A DNA stretch of 14,677 nt, from the NCBI GenBank assembly GCA_015522395.1, contig WAMH01000213.1, positions 1 to 14,677 on the forward strand, written 5' to 3'. Every line of letters starts with the position of its first letter. Position 1 is the stretch's first letter. Positions 1 to 6,265 of this stretch are shown piece after piece. Source of the DNA: Thermococcus sp. Its GTDB lineage: Archaea > Methanobacteriota_B > Thermococci > Thermococcales > Thermococcaceae. The position numbers and the translations under genes are program-made. The notes under the pieces are model-generated. The model was not told the origin of the DNA. It searched no databases and saw nothing but the letters and a program-made list of their open reading frames with translations.

Positions 1-74
1 CTTATTAAATTCTCTTGGAAACTGCAGTTCTGCAGAAATCCGATTCTTTTGGGTTAGGGACTTGGAGCTAAAAC

Positions 75-494
75 TTATTGTGCTTCTGGAGTGATAGAAA
101 GTTCCCTATTTTTCGGAACTTTGAGGGTATCTGCATCGGTAAGGACTTTGGCGTAGACCAGTGCCCATGCTAATCCAAAGAGTATCAATATGGGTATGTT
201 TTTTTGAGTGTACTCTCCTATGAGAGCACTGCAACATATTAGAATTCCCATAGAAAGTCTAACTGCGAGCAGTCTCTTTGCTATCCCAACCCCTTTTTTC
301 CACCCGTACTCTCTGGTGAGTTTCATTCTTTCGGTGTTGTAAAGATGCAGAATGTACGGGCTTAAAATTAGTGTATATAACACAGCGAACTTGAACCCAA
401 AATCTGGATTTAAGAGGCCGAAGCTTACTGCCAGCATTTCTGTCCCTATTAAACCTCTTAAAAAATGATAACGAAAGCGATACGGCGCTTTCAC
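75..494 (-). CDS. Small multi-pass membrane protein of unknown function
   Basis: A 139-residue protein that I do not recognise. About four hydrophobic stretches (roughly residues 11-29, 34-52, 74-93 and 99-117) are separated by a basic loop around residues 56-74, so it is probably an integral membrane protein with a short polar tail. The start is a GTG whose first bases overlap the stop of the upstream gene (GTGA, 491-494), which implies translational coupling with that gene. No separate ribosome site is needed or obvious. Two adjacent cysteines lie at about 87-88 inside a membrane segment. The DNA is AT-richer than the central part of the window (one 60-base line inside it, 241-300, has 26 G+C), with many A/T-ending codons, so the pair may have been acquired or may simply be less constrained. 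Reading frame and coupling support a real gene; the function is unknown. Confidence 0.7.
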   Translation of the reverse strand: MKAPYRFRYHFLRGLIGTEMLAVSFGLLNPDFGFKFAVLYTLILSPYILHLYNTERMKLTREYGWKKGVGIAKRLLAVRLSMGILICCSALIGEYTQKNIPILILFGLAWALVYAKVLTDADTLKVPKNRELSITPEAQ

Positions 495-1261
495 GGCCGT
501 TCACCTTTGATTTTCGTTGGGCAGATATTTTTGAAACATGAAGGCCCCCCTGGAGAGCTCTTTTCAGGGTATGCGTCATATGATATTTCGACTTCTAATG
601 CTTTATGCTTTTCCCAACCTCCTTTAAGATGATTTCCCAGTAATTTTGATAAAACCCAAGATACTCCACCTGATATTGTTGTTGATTCCGCTACACCAAA
701 GAGGTCTTCAGATGCTGTTTCAGGGAAGAACAAAGTTGCTCCAATGGAGACAGCAGCTTCTGGAATCTTCTGGTAATCCCAGGTGTGATAATATAGTTCT
801 AGTGTAGTTAGTTCCATTCCAGTGTATTTAGGTTTTGGAATAATACCAACGTATACAATTCCGTCAGGAATTTCATCTCCAACAGGAATCTCAATTTTGG
901 CAAAACTAAACTCATAATTTCCAATGAACTTAGGTTTCAACTCCATGCTAATCTCGGGAGACCCGACTTGATCTTTGTACTCATTCCAAACTTCCACGTC
1001 CACAAAAGGTTCATCATTCTCAAATAATCTCTTCCATTCTCCCTTAACTTTGATTTCCCAAGGGATTTCTATTACTATCACATCCCTGTCTCCTTCACCA
1101 CCTACAAGTTCAGTTTCTCCATCCCAGTACCATGAGTAAGCTAAGTAGATTTTGCCGTTTTGTGTATACGACAAAGATGGCTCAAACTGGAGGCGGAGCT
1201 GATCTTTGTCACCGAAATATTGTGGCTGTGGCTTTATCGGCTTTCTTTGAGGTTTTTGCAT
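491..1261 (-). CDS. Beta-rich protein of unknown function
   Basis: A 256-residue protein that I do not recognise. The first 20 residues are rich in Pro, Lys and Gln. Residues 20-165 alternate hydrophobic and charged residues with many Trp and Tyr (YSWYW near 42-46), as in a beta-sandwich domain. Residues 187-215 form a Gly/Ser-containing hydrophobic stretch, and two cysteines lie near the C-terminus (242 and 247). There is no N-terminal signal peptide or clear membrane helix, so it is either cytoplasmic or lacks its original N-terminus. The ATG at 1261 is directly preceded by an in-frame stop and has only a poor ribosome site. It lies 30 nt after the rps6e stop with no visible promoter, so it is probably read through from rps6e. 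It overlaps the next gene by 4 nt. Base composition is AT-rich compared with rps6e. Confidence 0.7.
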   Translation of the reverse strand: MQKPQRKPIKPQPQYFGDKDQLRLQFEPSLSYTQNGKIYLAYSWYWDGETELVGGEGDRDVIVIEIPWEIKVKGEWKRLFENDEPFVDVEVWNEYKDQVGSPEISMELKPKFIGNYEFSFAKIEIPVGDEIPDGIVYVGIIPKPKYTGMELTTLELYYHTWDYQKIPEAAVSIGATLFFPETASEDLFGVAESTTISGGVSWVLSKLLGNHLKGGWEKHKALEVEISYDAYPEKSSPGGPSCFKNICPTKIKGERP

Positions 1262-1291
1262 TCACAGCCACAAATTTGAAGGAGGAGAAGC

Positions 1292-1669
1292 TCAGAAGAC
1301 GAGCTTCATGTTGACCTGAACGATCTCGGGGCTGATGGTGTTGCCCCTGACGGTCTTCTTCCTCCTCTCACCGCGCTCCTTCGGTCTGAAACCGGGGCCG
1401 CGGGAGACGAGTATCTTGACCCTCCTCGGGCCGTGGACATCCGGCCTCATTGCAAAGCCGTCCTTGTCGGTTCCGCCGGTTATCCTGAGCTTGACGTTGC
1501 CCGGAATCTCCTCGCCGAATATCTCGGTGAGGTTCAGCCCGAGTTCGCTCGCCGGAATCTCATCGCCTATGCGCTTTCCCACGAGCTTCTCTGCTTCTTC
1601 TCCGCTTATCTCGACCTGCTTGGCTATGCCGTTCTTCGGGTTGGATATAACAAGCTTGAAAGTGGCCAT
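1292..1669 (-). CDS. rps6e: 30S ribosomal protein S6e (eS6)
   Basis: A 125-residue small-subunit ribosomal protein of the eukaryotic/archaeal S6e family, which lacks the long C-terminal tail of eukaryotic eS6. Recognition rests on the N-terminal ATFKLVISNP, the central RITGGTDKDGFAMRPDVHGP segment that is diagnostic for S6e, and the basic stretch RPKERGERRKK near the end. The protein binds rRNA in the 30S subunit. The ATG at 1669 follows a strong purine-rich ribosome site (AGGAGGTGGGAGGAA). It is transcribed divergently from secG, with its own TATA box at 1742-1751. The GC content and codon use match the core genes of the window, in contrast to the AT-rich gene just downstream. The family call is near certain. 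Confidence 0.97.
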   Translation of the reverse strand: MATFKLVISNPKNGIAKQVEISGEEAEKLVGKRIGDEIPASELGLNLTEIFGEEIPGNVKLRITGGTDKDGFAMRPDVHGPRRVKILVSRGPGFRPKERGERRKKTVRGNTISPEIVQVNMKLVF

Positions 1670-1741
1670 TTCCTCCCACCTCCTGTGTCATTAGCGGGAT
1701 TCATTGGGTAACCCCTTATCCACCCCTGGGTGCGGTTCAGC

Positions 1742-1751
1742 CTTTAAAAAG
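1742..1751 (-). promoter_or_regulatory. TATA box for rps6e
   Basis: On the minus strand this reads CTTTTTAAAG. It lies about 75 bp upstream of the rps6e ATG, so transcription would start near 1720 and leave a leader of about 50 nt. The assignment rests on position and sequence only. Confidence 0.5.
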
Positions 1752-1772
1752 TTTCTCTTCCCCCATCACAAC

Positions 1773-1781
1773 TTTTTTATA
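1773..1781 (+). promoter_or_regulatory. TATA box for secG/Sec61-beta
   Basis: TTTTTTATA lies about 40 bp upstream of the ATG at 1817. The expected transcription start is near 1804, which would give a very short leader beginning at the GGGGTGAG ribosome site. With the rps6e TATA box it forms a compact divergent promoter pair. Confidence 0.5.
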
Positions 1782-1816
1782 CCTGGGCGCGAGCTTTATG
1801 TAAAGGGGTGAGAGAA

Positions 1817-1990
1817 ATGGCGAAGGAAAAGACGACCCTGCCACCGACCGGTGCCGGTTTGATGAGGTTCTTCGACGAGGACACGAAGGCCATAAAAATA
1901 GGGCCGAAGGGAGTCATCGCCCTGACTCTCATACTCATAGCGGCTGAGGCGCTGCTTTTCGCCTTCGGACCACAGCTCTTCGGGACTTAG
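1817..1990 (+). CDS. secG: Preprotein translocase subunit Sec61-beta (SecG)
   Basis: A 57-residue tail-anchored subunit of the archaeal SecYEG/Sec61 protein-conducting channel in the cytoplasmic membrane. It has the archaeal Sec61-beta layout: a short N-terminus with LPPTGAGLMRFF (8-19), the segment KAIKIGPKGV (24-33) just before the membrane, and a single transmembrane helix at about 32-51 ending in a short external tail. The ATG at 1817 follows GGGGTGAG at good spacing; a GTG at 1808 lies inside that ribosome site and is rejected as the start. Its TAG stop interlocks with the TAA stop of the convergent PRC-barrel gene (1987-1990). Length and motifs fit the family well. Confidence 0.95.
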   Translation: MAKEKTTLPPTGAGLMRFFDEDTKAIKIGPKGVIALTLILIAAEALLFAFGPQLFGT

Positions 1991-2643
1991 ATGAAGCTCG
2001 TCTTTTTCAGTCCCCTTGCGTTTAGTTCCTCGTCTATTATGCCCCTCACGACCTCTTCCAGACGGCTCTGAACCAGGGTCTCGACGTTCTCCTTTATCTG
2101 GTCTATGTCGTGTCTCAGTCCCTCGAGGAGTTTTATGTACTCCTTTGCCATCTCCAGTTGCCCCTCCTGCCTCACCAGCTGTTCCTTCAGGTGCCCGAAG
2201 TCCTCCTTCATCACCTGGAGCTTTCTCAGCTCCCTCTGGACATCCTCGAGCTGCTTGGTCAGGGAGTAGTTCTCCTCCTTCATCTTCTCGATCAGCTTGT
2301 CCTTTGCCTCGAGCTCCCTCACAAGGGTGTTGTACTCCTCCGCTATCTGGTGGAGCCTCTCTATCTCCCTCAGTGGCGGGACCTTACCGTTGCCCAGAAT
2401 TATGACGTCCGGTCCGACGTTCACTATGTCATCGGGCTTTATCTTCATCTTCTTCTCGCTGGAGAACATGCTCTGGCCCTTTCCAAGGTTCTCTATCTCC
2501 TTCATCTTCAGTATGAAGTAGAACTGATCCCCTTCGACCTCGACGTTTATATCCGTCACGAAGCCAAGTATCTTGCCCTCCGTCAGGGATATCACGAACT
2601 TGTTTATGAGCTGGTTGGCCCTGGCGTTGTTATCCTCCGGCAT
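1987..2643 (-). CDS. PRC-barrel domain plus long coiled-coil protein
   Basis: A 218-residue protein. Residues 14-85 look like an archaeal PRC-barrel domain: a GKILGFVTDINVEV opening, a charged KIKPDDIVNVG segment, and the closing strand DVIIL. Residues 91-195 form a long heptad-like coiled coil rich in Leu, Glu, Lys and Gln, followed by a short helical tail. No membrane segment or enzyme motif is seen. The order PRC-barrel then coiled coil is the layout of CdvA in Thermoproteota, and PRC-barrel proteins (CdpB1/CdpB2) bind SepF in haloarchaeal division, so a role in division, membrane or DNA organisation is possible but only inferred. The ATG at 2643 follows GGTGGTG. The gene diverges from engB and is convergent with secG. 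Confidence 0.85.
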   Translation of the reverse strand: MPEDNNARANQLINKFVISLTEGKILGFVTDINVEVEGDQFYFILKMKEIENLGKGQSMFSSEKKMKIKPDDIVNVGPDVIILGNGKVPPLREIERLHQIAEEYNTLVRELEAKDKLIEKMKEENYSLTKQLEDVQRELRKLQVMKEDFGHLKEQLVRQEGQLEMAKEYIKLLEGLRHDIDQIKENVETLVQSRLEEVVRGIIDEELNARGLKKTSFI

Positions 2644-2672
2644 GACACCACCGGGGCTACTTCGGTGGCCCG

Positions 2673-2682
2673 ATACTTAACC
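2673..2682 (-). promoter_or_regulatory. Possible TATA box for the PRC-barrel gene
   Basis: On the minus strand it reads GGTTAAGTAT after a purine-rich GCGGAAA stretch resembling a BRE. It lies about 35 bp upstream of the ATG at 2643. It is a weak match, kept because its position fits. Confidence 0.35.
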
Positions 2683-2693
2683 TTTCCGCCAAT

Positions 2694-2702
2694 GCTTATA
2701 AG
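2694..2702 (+). promoter_or_regulatory. TATA box for engB
   Basis: GCTTATAAG lies about 35 bp upstream of the engB ATG at 2732. The expected start site is near 2722, so the mRNA would begin close to the GGTGAGG ribosome site. Confidence 0.55.
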
Positions 2703-2731
2703 GGGACCCTCCAACCCTCTCCGGTGAGGGC

Positions 2732-3352
2732 ATGATAATCTTCGTGGGGCGCTCGAACGTTGGGAAGAGCACGCTCATATTCCGCCTGACCGGAAAGTGG
2801 GTGAAGCGCGGGAAGAGGCCGGGGGTGACGAGAAAACCAACGGAGGTCAACTGGAGGGGGAGGGTTGTAGTGGACATGCCGGGCTTCGGTTTTATGAGCG
2901 GCGTTCCGCGGAAAGCCCAGGAGAGGATCAAGGACGAGATAGTCCGCTTCATCGAGAACAACGCGGACGAGATAGAGCTCGCCGTTCTGGTGGTGGACGG
3001 CAAAGCGGCCCCGGAAATAATCGAGCGCTGGGAGAAGCGCGGGGAAATACCGATCGACGTCGAGTTCTACGGGTTTCTGAGGGAGCTTGGAATACCCACA
3101 ATAGTCGCGGTAAACAAGGTTGACAAGGTAGGGAACCTCGGGCGGACGATAAACTTCCTGGCGGAGAAGTTCGGCGTTTCCCCTTCTGAGATCGAGGAGA
3201 CCCTCGTGCCAGTATCCGCGAAGTTCGGAAAGAATCTGGACAGGCTCAGACTGCTGATGGAGAAGAAGATGCGGGAAAAGATGGCAAAGCACGAGAAATC
3301 AGAGAACCTCCAGAACGATGTGGGTGATGGTCTCCTTGACCCCGTCGAGTGA
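2732..3352 (+). CDS. engB: EngB-type GTP-binding protein
   Basis: A 206-residue TRAFAC-class GTPase of the EngB/YihA group, whose bacterial members help assemble the large ribosomal subunit; the archaeal role is less well defined. The GTPase motifs are complete: G1 GRSNVGKS (6-13), a G2 threonine within RPGVTRKP (about 33), G3 DMPG (48-51) followed by the GFGF typical of EngB, G4 NKVD (128-131), and G5 VSAK (161-164). The ATG at 2732 lies directly after a GGTGAGG ribosome site and leaves only five residues before G1, as is usual in archaeal members. The last 54 bp overlap, tail to tail, the 3' end of the opposite-strand Lrp-like regulator. The C-terminal tail after about residue 185 is charged and probably flexible. 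Confidence 0.93.
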   Translation: MIIFVGRSNVGKSTLIFRLTGKWVKRGKRPGVTRKPTEVNWRGRVVVDMPGFGFMSGVPRKAQERIKDEIVRFIENNADEIELAVLVVDGKAAPEIIERWEKRGEIPIDVEFYGFLRELGIPTIVAVNKVDKVGNLGRTINFLAEKFGVSPSEIEETLVPVSAKFGKNLDRLRLLMEKKMREKMAKHEKSENLQNDVGDGLLDPVE

Positions 3353-3763
3353 GGATATCTCCTCGAGTATCTCGTCCAGCATCTTCTTGTCCGCCTCGAT
3401 TATGAGGTCGATGTCACCTGTGATGCGGTAGATCTTCTTTATGTTGAGCTTCTTTATGGCCTCGTAAACGTTCTTCCTCTTGGTCGGCTCTATCCTCACG
3501 AAGACGAAGACGTCCCCCTTCTTCTCGCCGAGAAGGTCGAGGGCCTTGTCCGTGAGGTCTATGAAACCCCTTCCGGTTCTTATGTAGCCCCTCTCCTTCA
3601 GAACTTTAAGGTGGTTGCTGAGCGCCTGTCTCGTGATTCCAAGCTCCTCAGCGAGTTCGTCCTGGGTCTTCTCGACCGTGTGAACCTCGATGGTTTTACC
3701 CTCCTCGTAGAACTTCCTGAGCAGTTTCATCTGCCTCGGGGTTAGGGTGCCCTTGTCCTCCAT
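3299..3763 (-). CDS. Lrp/AsnC-like transcriptional regulator
   Basis: A 154-residue DNA-binding protein. Residues 8-78 form a winged helix: helix-turn-helix around 33-55 with TQDELAEELGITRQALSNHL, then a wing at GYIRTGRGFIDLT. Residues 84-154 show the alternating beta-alpha pattern of the Lrp/AsnC effector domain, including IYRITGDIDLIIEA and the closing strand THIVLEVL. Family members usually form octamers or dimers that bind promoters and sense amino acids or other small molecules; the ligand here is unknown. The DNA-binding part is somewhat longer than in typical Lrp proteins. The ATG at 3763 follows AAGGAGGCG. It is divergent from the polynucleotide kinase gene and may control itself or that gene. 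Its 3' end overlaps that of engB by 54 bp. Confidence 0.9.
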   Translation of the reverse strand: MEDKGTLTPRQMKLLRKFYEEGKTIEVHTVEKTQDELAEELGITRQALSNHLKVLKERGYIRTGRGFIDLTDKALDLLGEKKGDVFVFVRIEPTKRKNVYEAIKKLNIKKIYRITGDIDLIIEADKKMLDEILEEISSLDGVKETITHIVLEVL

Positions 3764-3795
3764 TCCATCGCCTCCTTTCTATAACTCACGTTCGG

Positions 3796-3805
3796 CGTTT
3801 ATTAA
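3796..3805 (-). promoter_or_regulatory. Possible TATA box for the Lrp-like gene
   Basis: On the minus strand this reads CTTAATAAAC, about 35-40 bp upstream of the ATG at 3763, giving an expected start near 3775. Imperfect direct repeats (TTAAGACAA and TTAATGTCAA) lie next to and upstream of it. Confidence 0.4.
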
Positions 3806-3865
3806 GACAAACTGTGCCGGTGTTAATGTCAAATTTTCGAGCCCGTACTCATACCACTGAAACTT

Positions 3866-3873
3866 CTTATAAG
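3866..3873 (+). promoter_or_regulatory. TATA box for the polynucleotide kinase gene
   Basis: CTTATAAG, preceded by the A-rich GAAA of a BRE-like element, lies about 50 bp upstream of the ATG at 3920. It predicts a start near 3895 and a leader of about 25 nt. Confidence 0.55.
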
Positions 3874-3919
3874 CCTTTTCATGAGTTAGGTTTTTAACGC
3901 TCGAAGCAGAGCCCTTTCC

Positions 3920-4990
3920 ATGAACAAGGCCTCCTACACAACGGACGTTCCGGACGACAGGTTTGAGCTGCTCGACGCCCTGCTCCGTTCCCCGGGGAGA
4001 CCCCTCAGGGTTATGGTGGTTGGCGGGACCGATAGCGGAAAGACGACCCTCGTGACCTTCCTCGCCAACGAACTCCTCCATGAGGGCCTCCGTGTTGCCC
4101 TTGTGGACAGTGACGTCGGTCAGAAGGGGATCCTGCCCCCCGCTACCGTAAGCCTTGCTCTGCCAGAGGAATATTTCTCAAACCCGGGTGAGCTCGTGGG
4201 AATCGCCCATTACTTCATCGGGACCACTTCCCCGGGTCAGTACGTCGGAGAGATGGCCATTGCCGTGAAGAGGCTCACGGAGATTGCTTCATCCATTGCT
4301 GACGTTGTTCTCGTCGATACGACGGGCTTTGTAACAGGCCCCGGGGCCGAGATGAAGCGCCTGAAGGCCGAGCTGGTGAGGCCCGATCTAACGGTCGTCC
4401 TTGAGCACGACGGCGAGCTCGACTACCTCGTGAGGCTTCTCTCACCCCACACGACGGTGCTGAGGCTCGGCGTCAGCCCGAGCGCCAGGAAACATTCGGC
4501 TGAGGAGAGGCGATCTGTCAGGGCGGAGAAGTGGAGGGGCTACTTTGAAGGCTCCTCCATGGTGGAAGTAAACCTGAACGAGGTTCCTATCGGCAGCACT
4601 TCCCTCTTCCAGGGGAGGCCCCTAAGCGGAGACGAGCTTGAACTGCTCTCCTCAGTCTTCGGGTGGCTCGTTCTGGCCGGCTGGAAGGGAGAGCGCTACA
4701 CCGTGGTTAAGTCCGACGTTGAGAGGTTTCAGAGGCACTACAGCAGGCTCTCGCTTCGGGCTGTTGACTTTGAAAAGCTGGGCAATCTATTGGTGGGCTT
4801 CATCGACGAAACCGGTCTCTGCCTCGGCCTCGGGTTACTCAAGTGGATTAACTTCACTTCCAGCACCGTTCAGATCCTGACGCCCCTTTCCGAGGAGGAG
4901 CTTGGAAAAGCCGTTGAGCTGCGCTTTGGGAGAATAAGGCTCCTTGAGACGGGTGAGGAGCTTGGTCTCCTCGGCAGGGATGAGCTTTAG
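3920..4990 (+). CDS. Clp1-type polynucleotide 5'-hydroxyl kinase
   Basis: A 356-residue P-loop protein related to eukaryotic Clp1/Grc3. Characterised archaeal members (the Pyrococcus horikoshii enzyme) use NTP to phosphorylate 5'-OH ends of RNA and DNA, so a role in RNA processing or repair is expected. Visible motifs are Walker A GGTDSGKTT (35-43), the lid-side DSDVGQKG (63-70) typical of Clp1 kinases, a TTSPGQY segment (102-108), and VDTTGF (132-137) as the Walker B region. The C-terminal 150 residues form the less conserved accessory domain. The ATG at 3920 is the first start after the promoter at 3866; no strong ribosome site is seen, which suits a short-leader message. It is divergent from the Lrp-like regulator and 44 nt upstream of the DGGGP synthase gene, which has its own TATA-like element. 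Confidence 0.9.
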   Translation: MNKASYTTDVPDDRFELLDALLRSPGRPLRVMVVGGTDSGKTTLVTFLANELLHEGLRVALVDSDVGQKGILPPATVSLALPEEYFSNPGELVGIAHYFIGTTSPGQYVGEMAIAVKRLTEIASSIADVVLVDTTGFVTGPGAEMKRLKAELVRPDLTVVLEHDGELDYLVRLLSPHTTVLRLGVSPSARKHSAEERRSVRAEKWRGYFEGSSMVEVNLNEVPIGSTSLFQGRPLSGDELELLSSVFGWLVLAGWKGERYTVVKSDVERFQRHYSRLSLRAVDFEKLGNLLVGFIDETGLCLGLGLLKWINFTSSTVQILTPLSEEELGKAVELRFGRIRLLETGEELGLLGRDEL

Positions 4991-4996
4991 CAAAGA

Positions 4997-5004
4997 TTTT
5001 TAAG
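4997..5004 (+). promoter_or_regulatory. TATA box for DGGGP synthase
   Basis: TTTTTAAG follows CAAAGA in the 44-bp gap after the polynucleotide kinase. A start near 5026 would leave a leader of only about 10 nt holding the AGGTGG ribosome site. Confidence 0.45.
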
Positions 5005-5034
5005 GCGTTTCCCTAAATGAATTAGGTGGCCCTA

Positions 5035-5865
5035 ATGGAACTCAGAGCCTTCGTGGAGATCACCAGGCCCCACAACTGTGTCCTCGCAGGGGTGGTTGGC
5101 GTCCTCGGATCCGTCGTTGCCGTAGGTCACCTGCCGGACGCCTTCAGAACCCTGCTTGTTTTCTTGGTCGTCACGCTCGGCTGTGCCGGAGGCAACACGA
5201 TAAACGACTACTTCGACTACGAAATCGACAGGATCAATCGTCCGGAGAGGCCCCTTCCGAGGGGTGCAATGAGCAGGAGGACGGCCCTTTACTACGCCCT
5301 CTTCCTGTTCGCTGTGGGGCTTTTCCTTGCGGCCCTCATAAACGTCTACGCCCTGATCCTGGCGGTTGTGGCCTACGTTACGATGTTCCTCTACGCCTGG
5401 AAGCTCAAGCCGATGCCCTTCCTCGGAAACCTCGCCGTTGCGGGTTTAACCGGCGCGACACCCCTCTACGGTGCGGTGGCTGTTGGGAGGATAGGACTGG
5501 CTGGAACGCTCGCGGTCTGTGCGTTTCTCGTGAACGTGGCCAGGGAGGTCGTGAAGGACATAGAGGACTTCGACGGTGACATGGCCAAGGGCGCCAAGAC
5601 GCTCCCGATAATCTGGGGGAAGAGAAAAGCGGCCTACGTTGGGGCAATCTTCGCGGTGCTGACGGTTGCGGCTTCTTTCCTCCCCGTTAAAGCCGGCGTC
5701 GGCCTCGGCTACTACGCCATGTTTCCAGTGGACTTGATAATCCTCTACGCGGCTTACCTTATACTCCGCTCCCAAGACAGGGAGACCGCCCATAGATCGC
5801 AGAAGCTGCTGAAAATAAGCATCTTCCTGGCGGTGATGGCTTTCCTGATTGCGGCTCTGGTTTGA
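5035..5865 (+). CDS. Digeranylgeranylglyceryl phosphate synthase (UbiA family)
   Basis: A 276-residue integral membrane prenyltransferase. It adds the second geranylgeranyl chain to geranylgeranylglyceryl phosphate, making the diether core of archaeal membrane lipids. Both UbiA aspartate motifs are present: NDYFDYEIDRINRPERP (57-73; Mg/diphosphate binding through D58, D61 and D65) and DIEDFDGDMAKGAKTLP (175-191; D178 and D182). About eight or nine hydrophobic helices are seen, and the N-terminal EITRPHN is typical. The ATG at 5035 follows AGGTGG (5024-5029) and gives the usual family length; the GTG at 5026 lies inside that ribosome site and is rejected. The next gene starts 13 nt downstream and is probably co-translated. 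The specific DGGGP role rests on strong similarity to archaeal members and on the motif set; other UbiA substrates are less likely. Confidence 0.92.
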   Translation: MELRAFVEITRPHNCVLAGVVGVLGSVVAVGHLPDAFRTLLVFLVVTLGCAGGNTINDYFDYEIDRINRPERPLPRGAMSRRTALYYALFLFAVGLFLAALINVYALILAVVAYVTMFLYAWKLKPMPFLGNLAVAGLTGATPLYGAVAVGRIGLAGTLAVCAFLVNVAREVVKDIEDFDGDMAKGAKTLPIIWGKRKAAYVGAIFAVLTVAASFLPVKAGVGLGYYAMFPVDLIILYAAYLILRSQDRETAHRSQKLLKISIFLAVMAFLIAALV

Positions 5866-5878
5866 GGAGGTGATGCTC

Positions 5879-6265
5879 ATGGAGAAGAACTTTTGGAACG
5901 AAGTCTTGAAAGCTCTCGAGGGGGATGGCCTATGGACGGTTGTGACGTTTAAAACTCCCCACGGTCCGGGGACGACCCTAGAGGAACTCGTGAGAGCGGT
6001 CGAAAGGGCCGGATGGAAGGTTACCTTCAAGGCCAACTGGTGGACGGCGGACATACCATACGGTCTGGCGAGGCTCGACCTCAGAAAGGACGGCCGGGAG
6101 AAGATACTCCTCGGGAAGTGGATACTCGGTGAGAGGCTCAAGCTTGTAAGGCTTGAGAACATGCCCCTCGAGAAGGGACGCGACGAGTTCTTCCGCATGG
6201 TGGACAGCATAACGTCCACGCTGATCCACGACCCGGTCATAAGGACTATGAGGGAGCAGTACTGA
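5879..6265 (+). CDS. Small protein of unknown function linked to DGGGP synthase
   Basis: A 128-residue soluble protein that I do not recognise. It begins MEKNFWNEVLKALEG and has TVVTFKTPHGPGTT (20-33), an amphipathic helix (34-44), a beta pair with WKVTFKANWWTADIPYG (46-62), and a helical C-terminus ending in PVIRTMREQY. The fold looks alpha/beta and small; no catalytic or metal motif is evident and no membrane helix is present. The ATG at 5879 sits 6 nt after GGAGGTG (5866-5872). An ATG at 5873 has no spacing, and one at 5849 would overlap the upstream gene without a ribosome site. The ribosome site overlaps the stop of the DGGGP synthase gene, so the two are probably one operon. A link to lipid synthesis is guilt by association only. 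T-rich terminator sequence follows directly. Confidence 0.8.
   Translation: MEKNFWNEVLKALEGDGLWTVVTFKTPHGPGTTLEELVRAVERAGWKVTFKANWWTADIPYGLARLDLRKDGREKILLGKWILGERLKLVRLENMPLEKGRDEFFRMVDSITSTLIHDPVIRTMREQY

Noticed and set aside
1132..1314. Short plus-strand open frame over the start of the beta-rich gene and the end of rps6e
   Set aside because: It crosses two minus-strand genes, has no ribosome site, and its product shows no domain.
2110..2727. Long plus-strand open frame opposite the PRC-barrel gene
   Set aside because: It is antisense to a well-supported gene, its product is Leu/Pro/His-rich low-complexity sequence of the kind produced by reading GC-rich coding DNA backwards, and it has no ribosome site.
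5446..6240. Long minus-strand open frame opposite DGGGP synthase and its partner
   Set aside because: It covers two real genes with clear ribosome sites and motifs; its product has no recognisable domain and Ser/Arg-rich bias.
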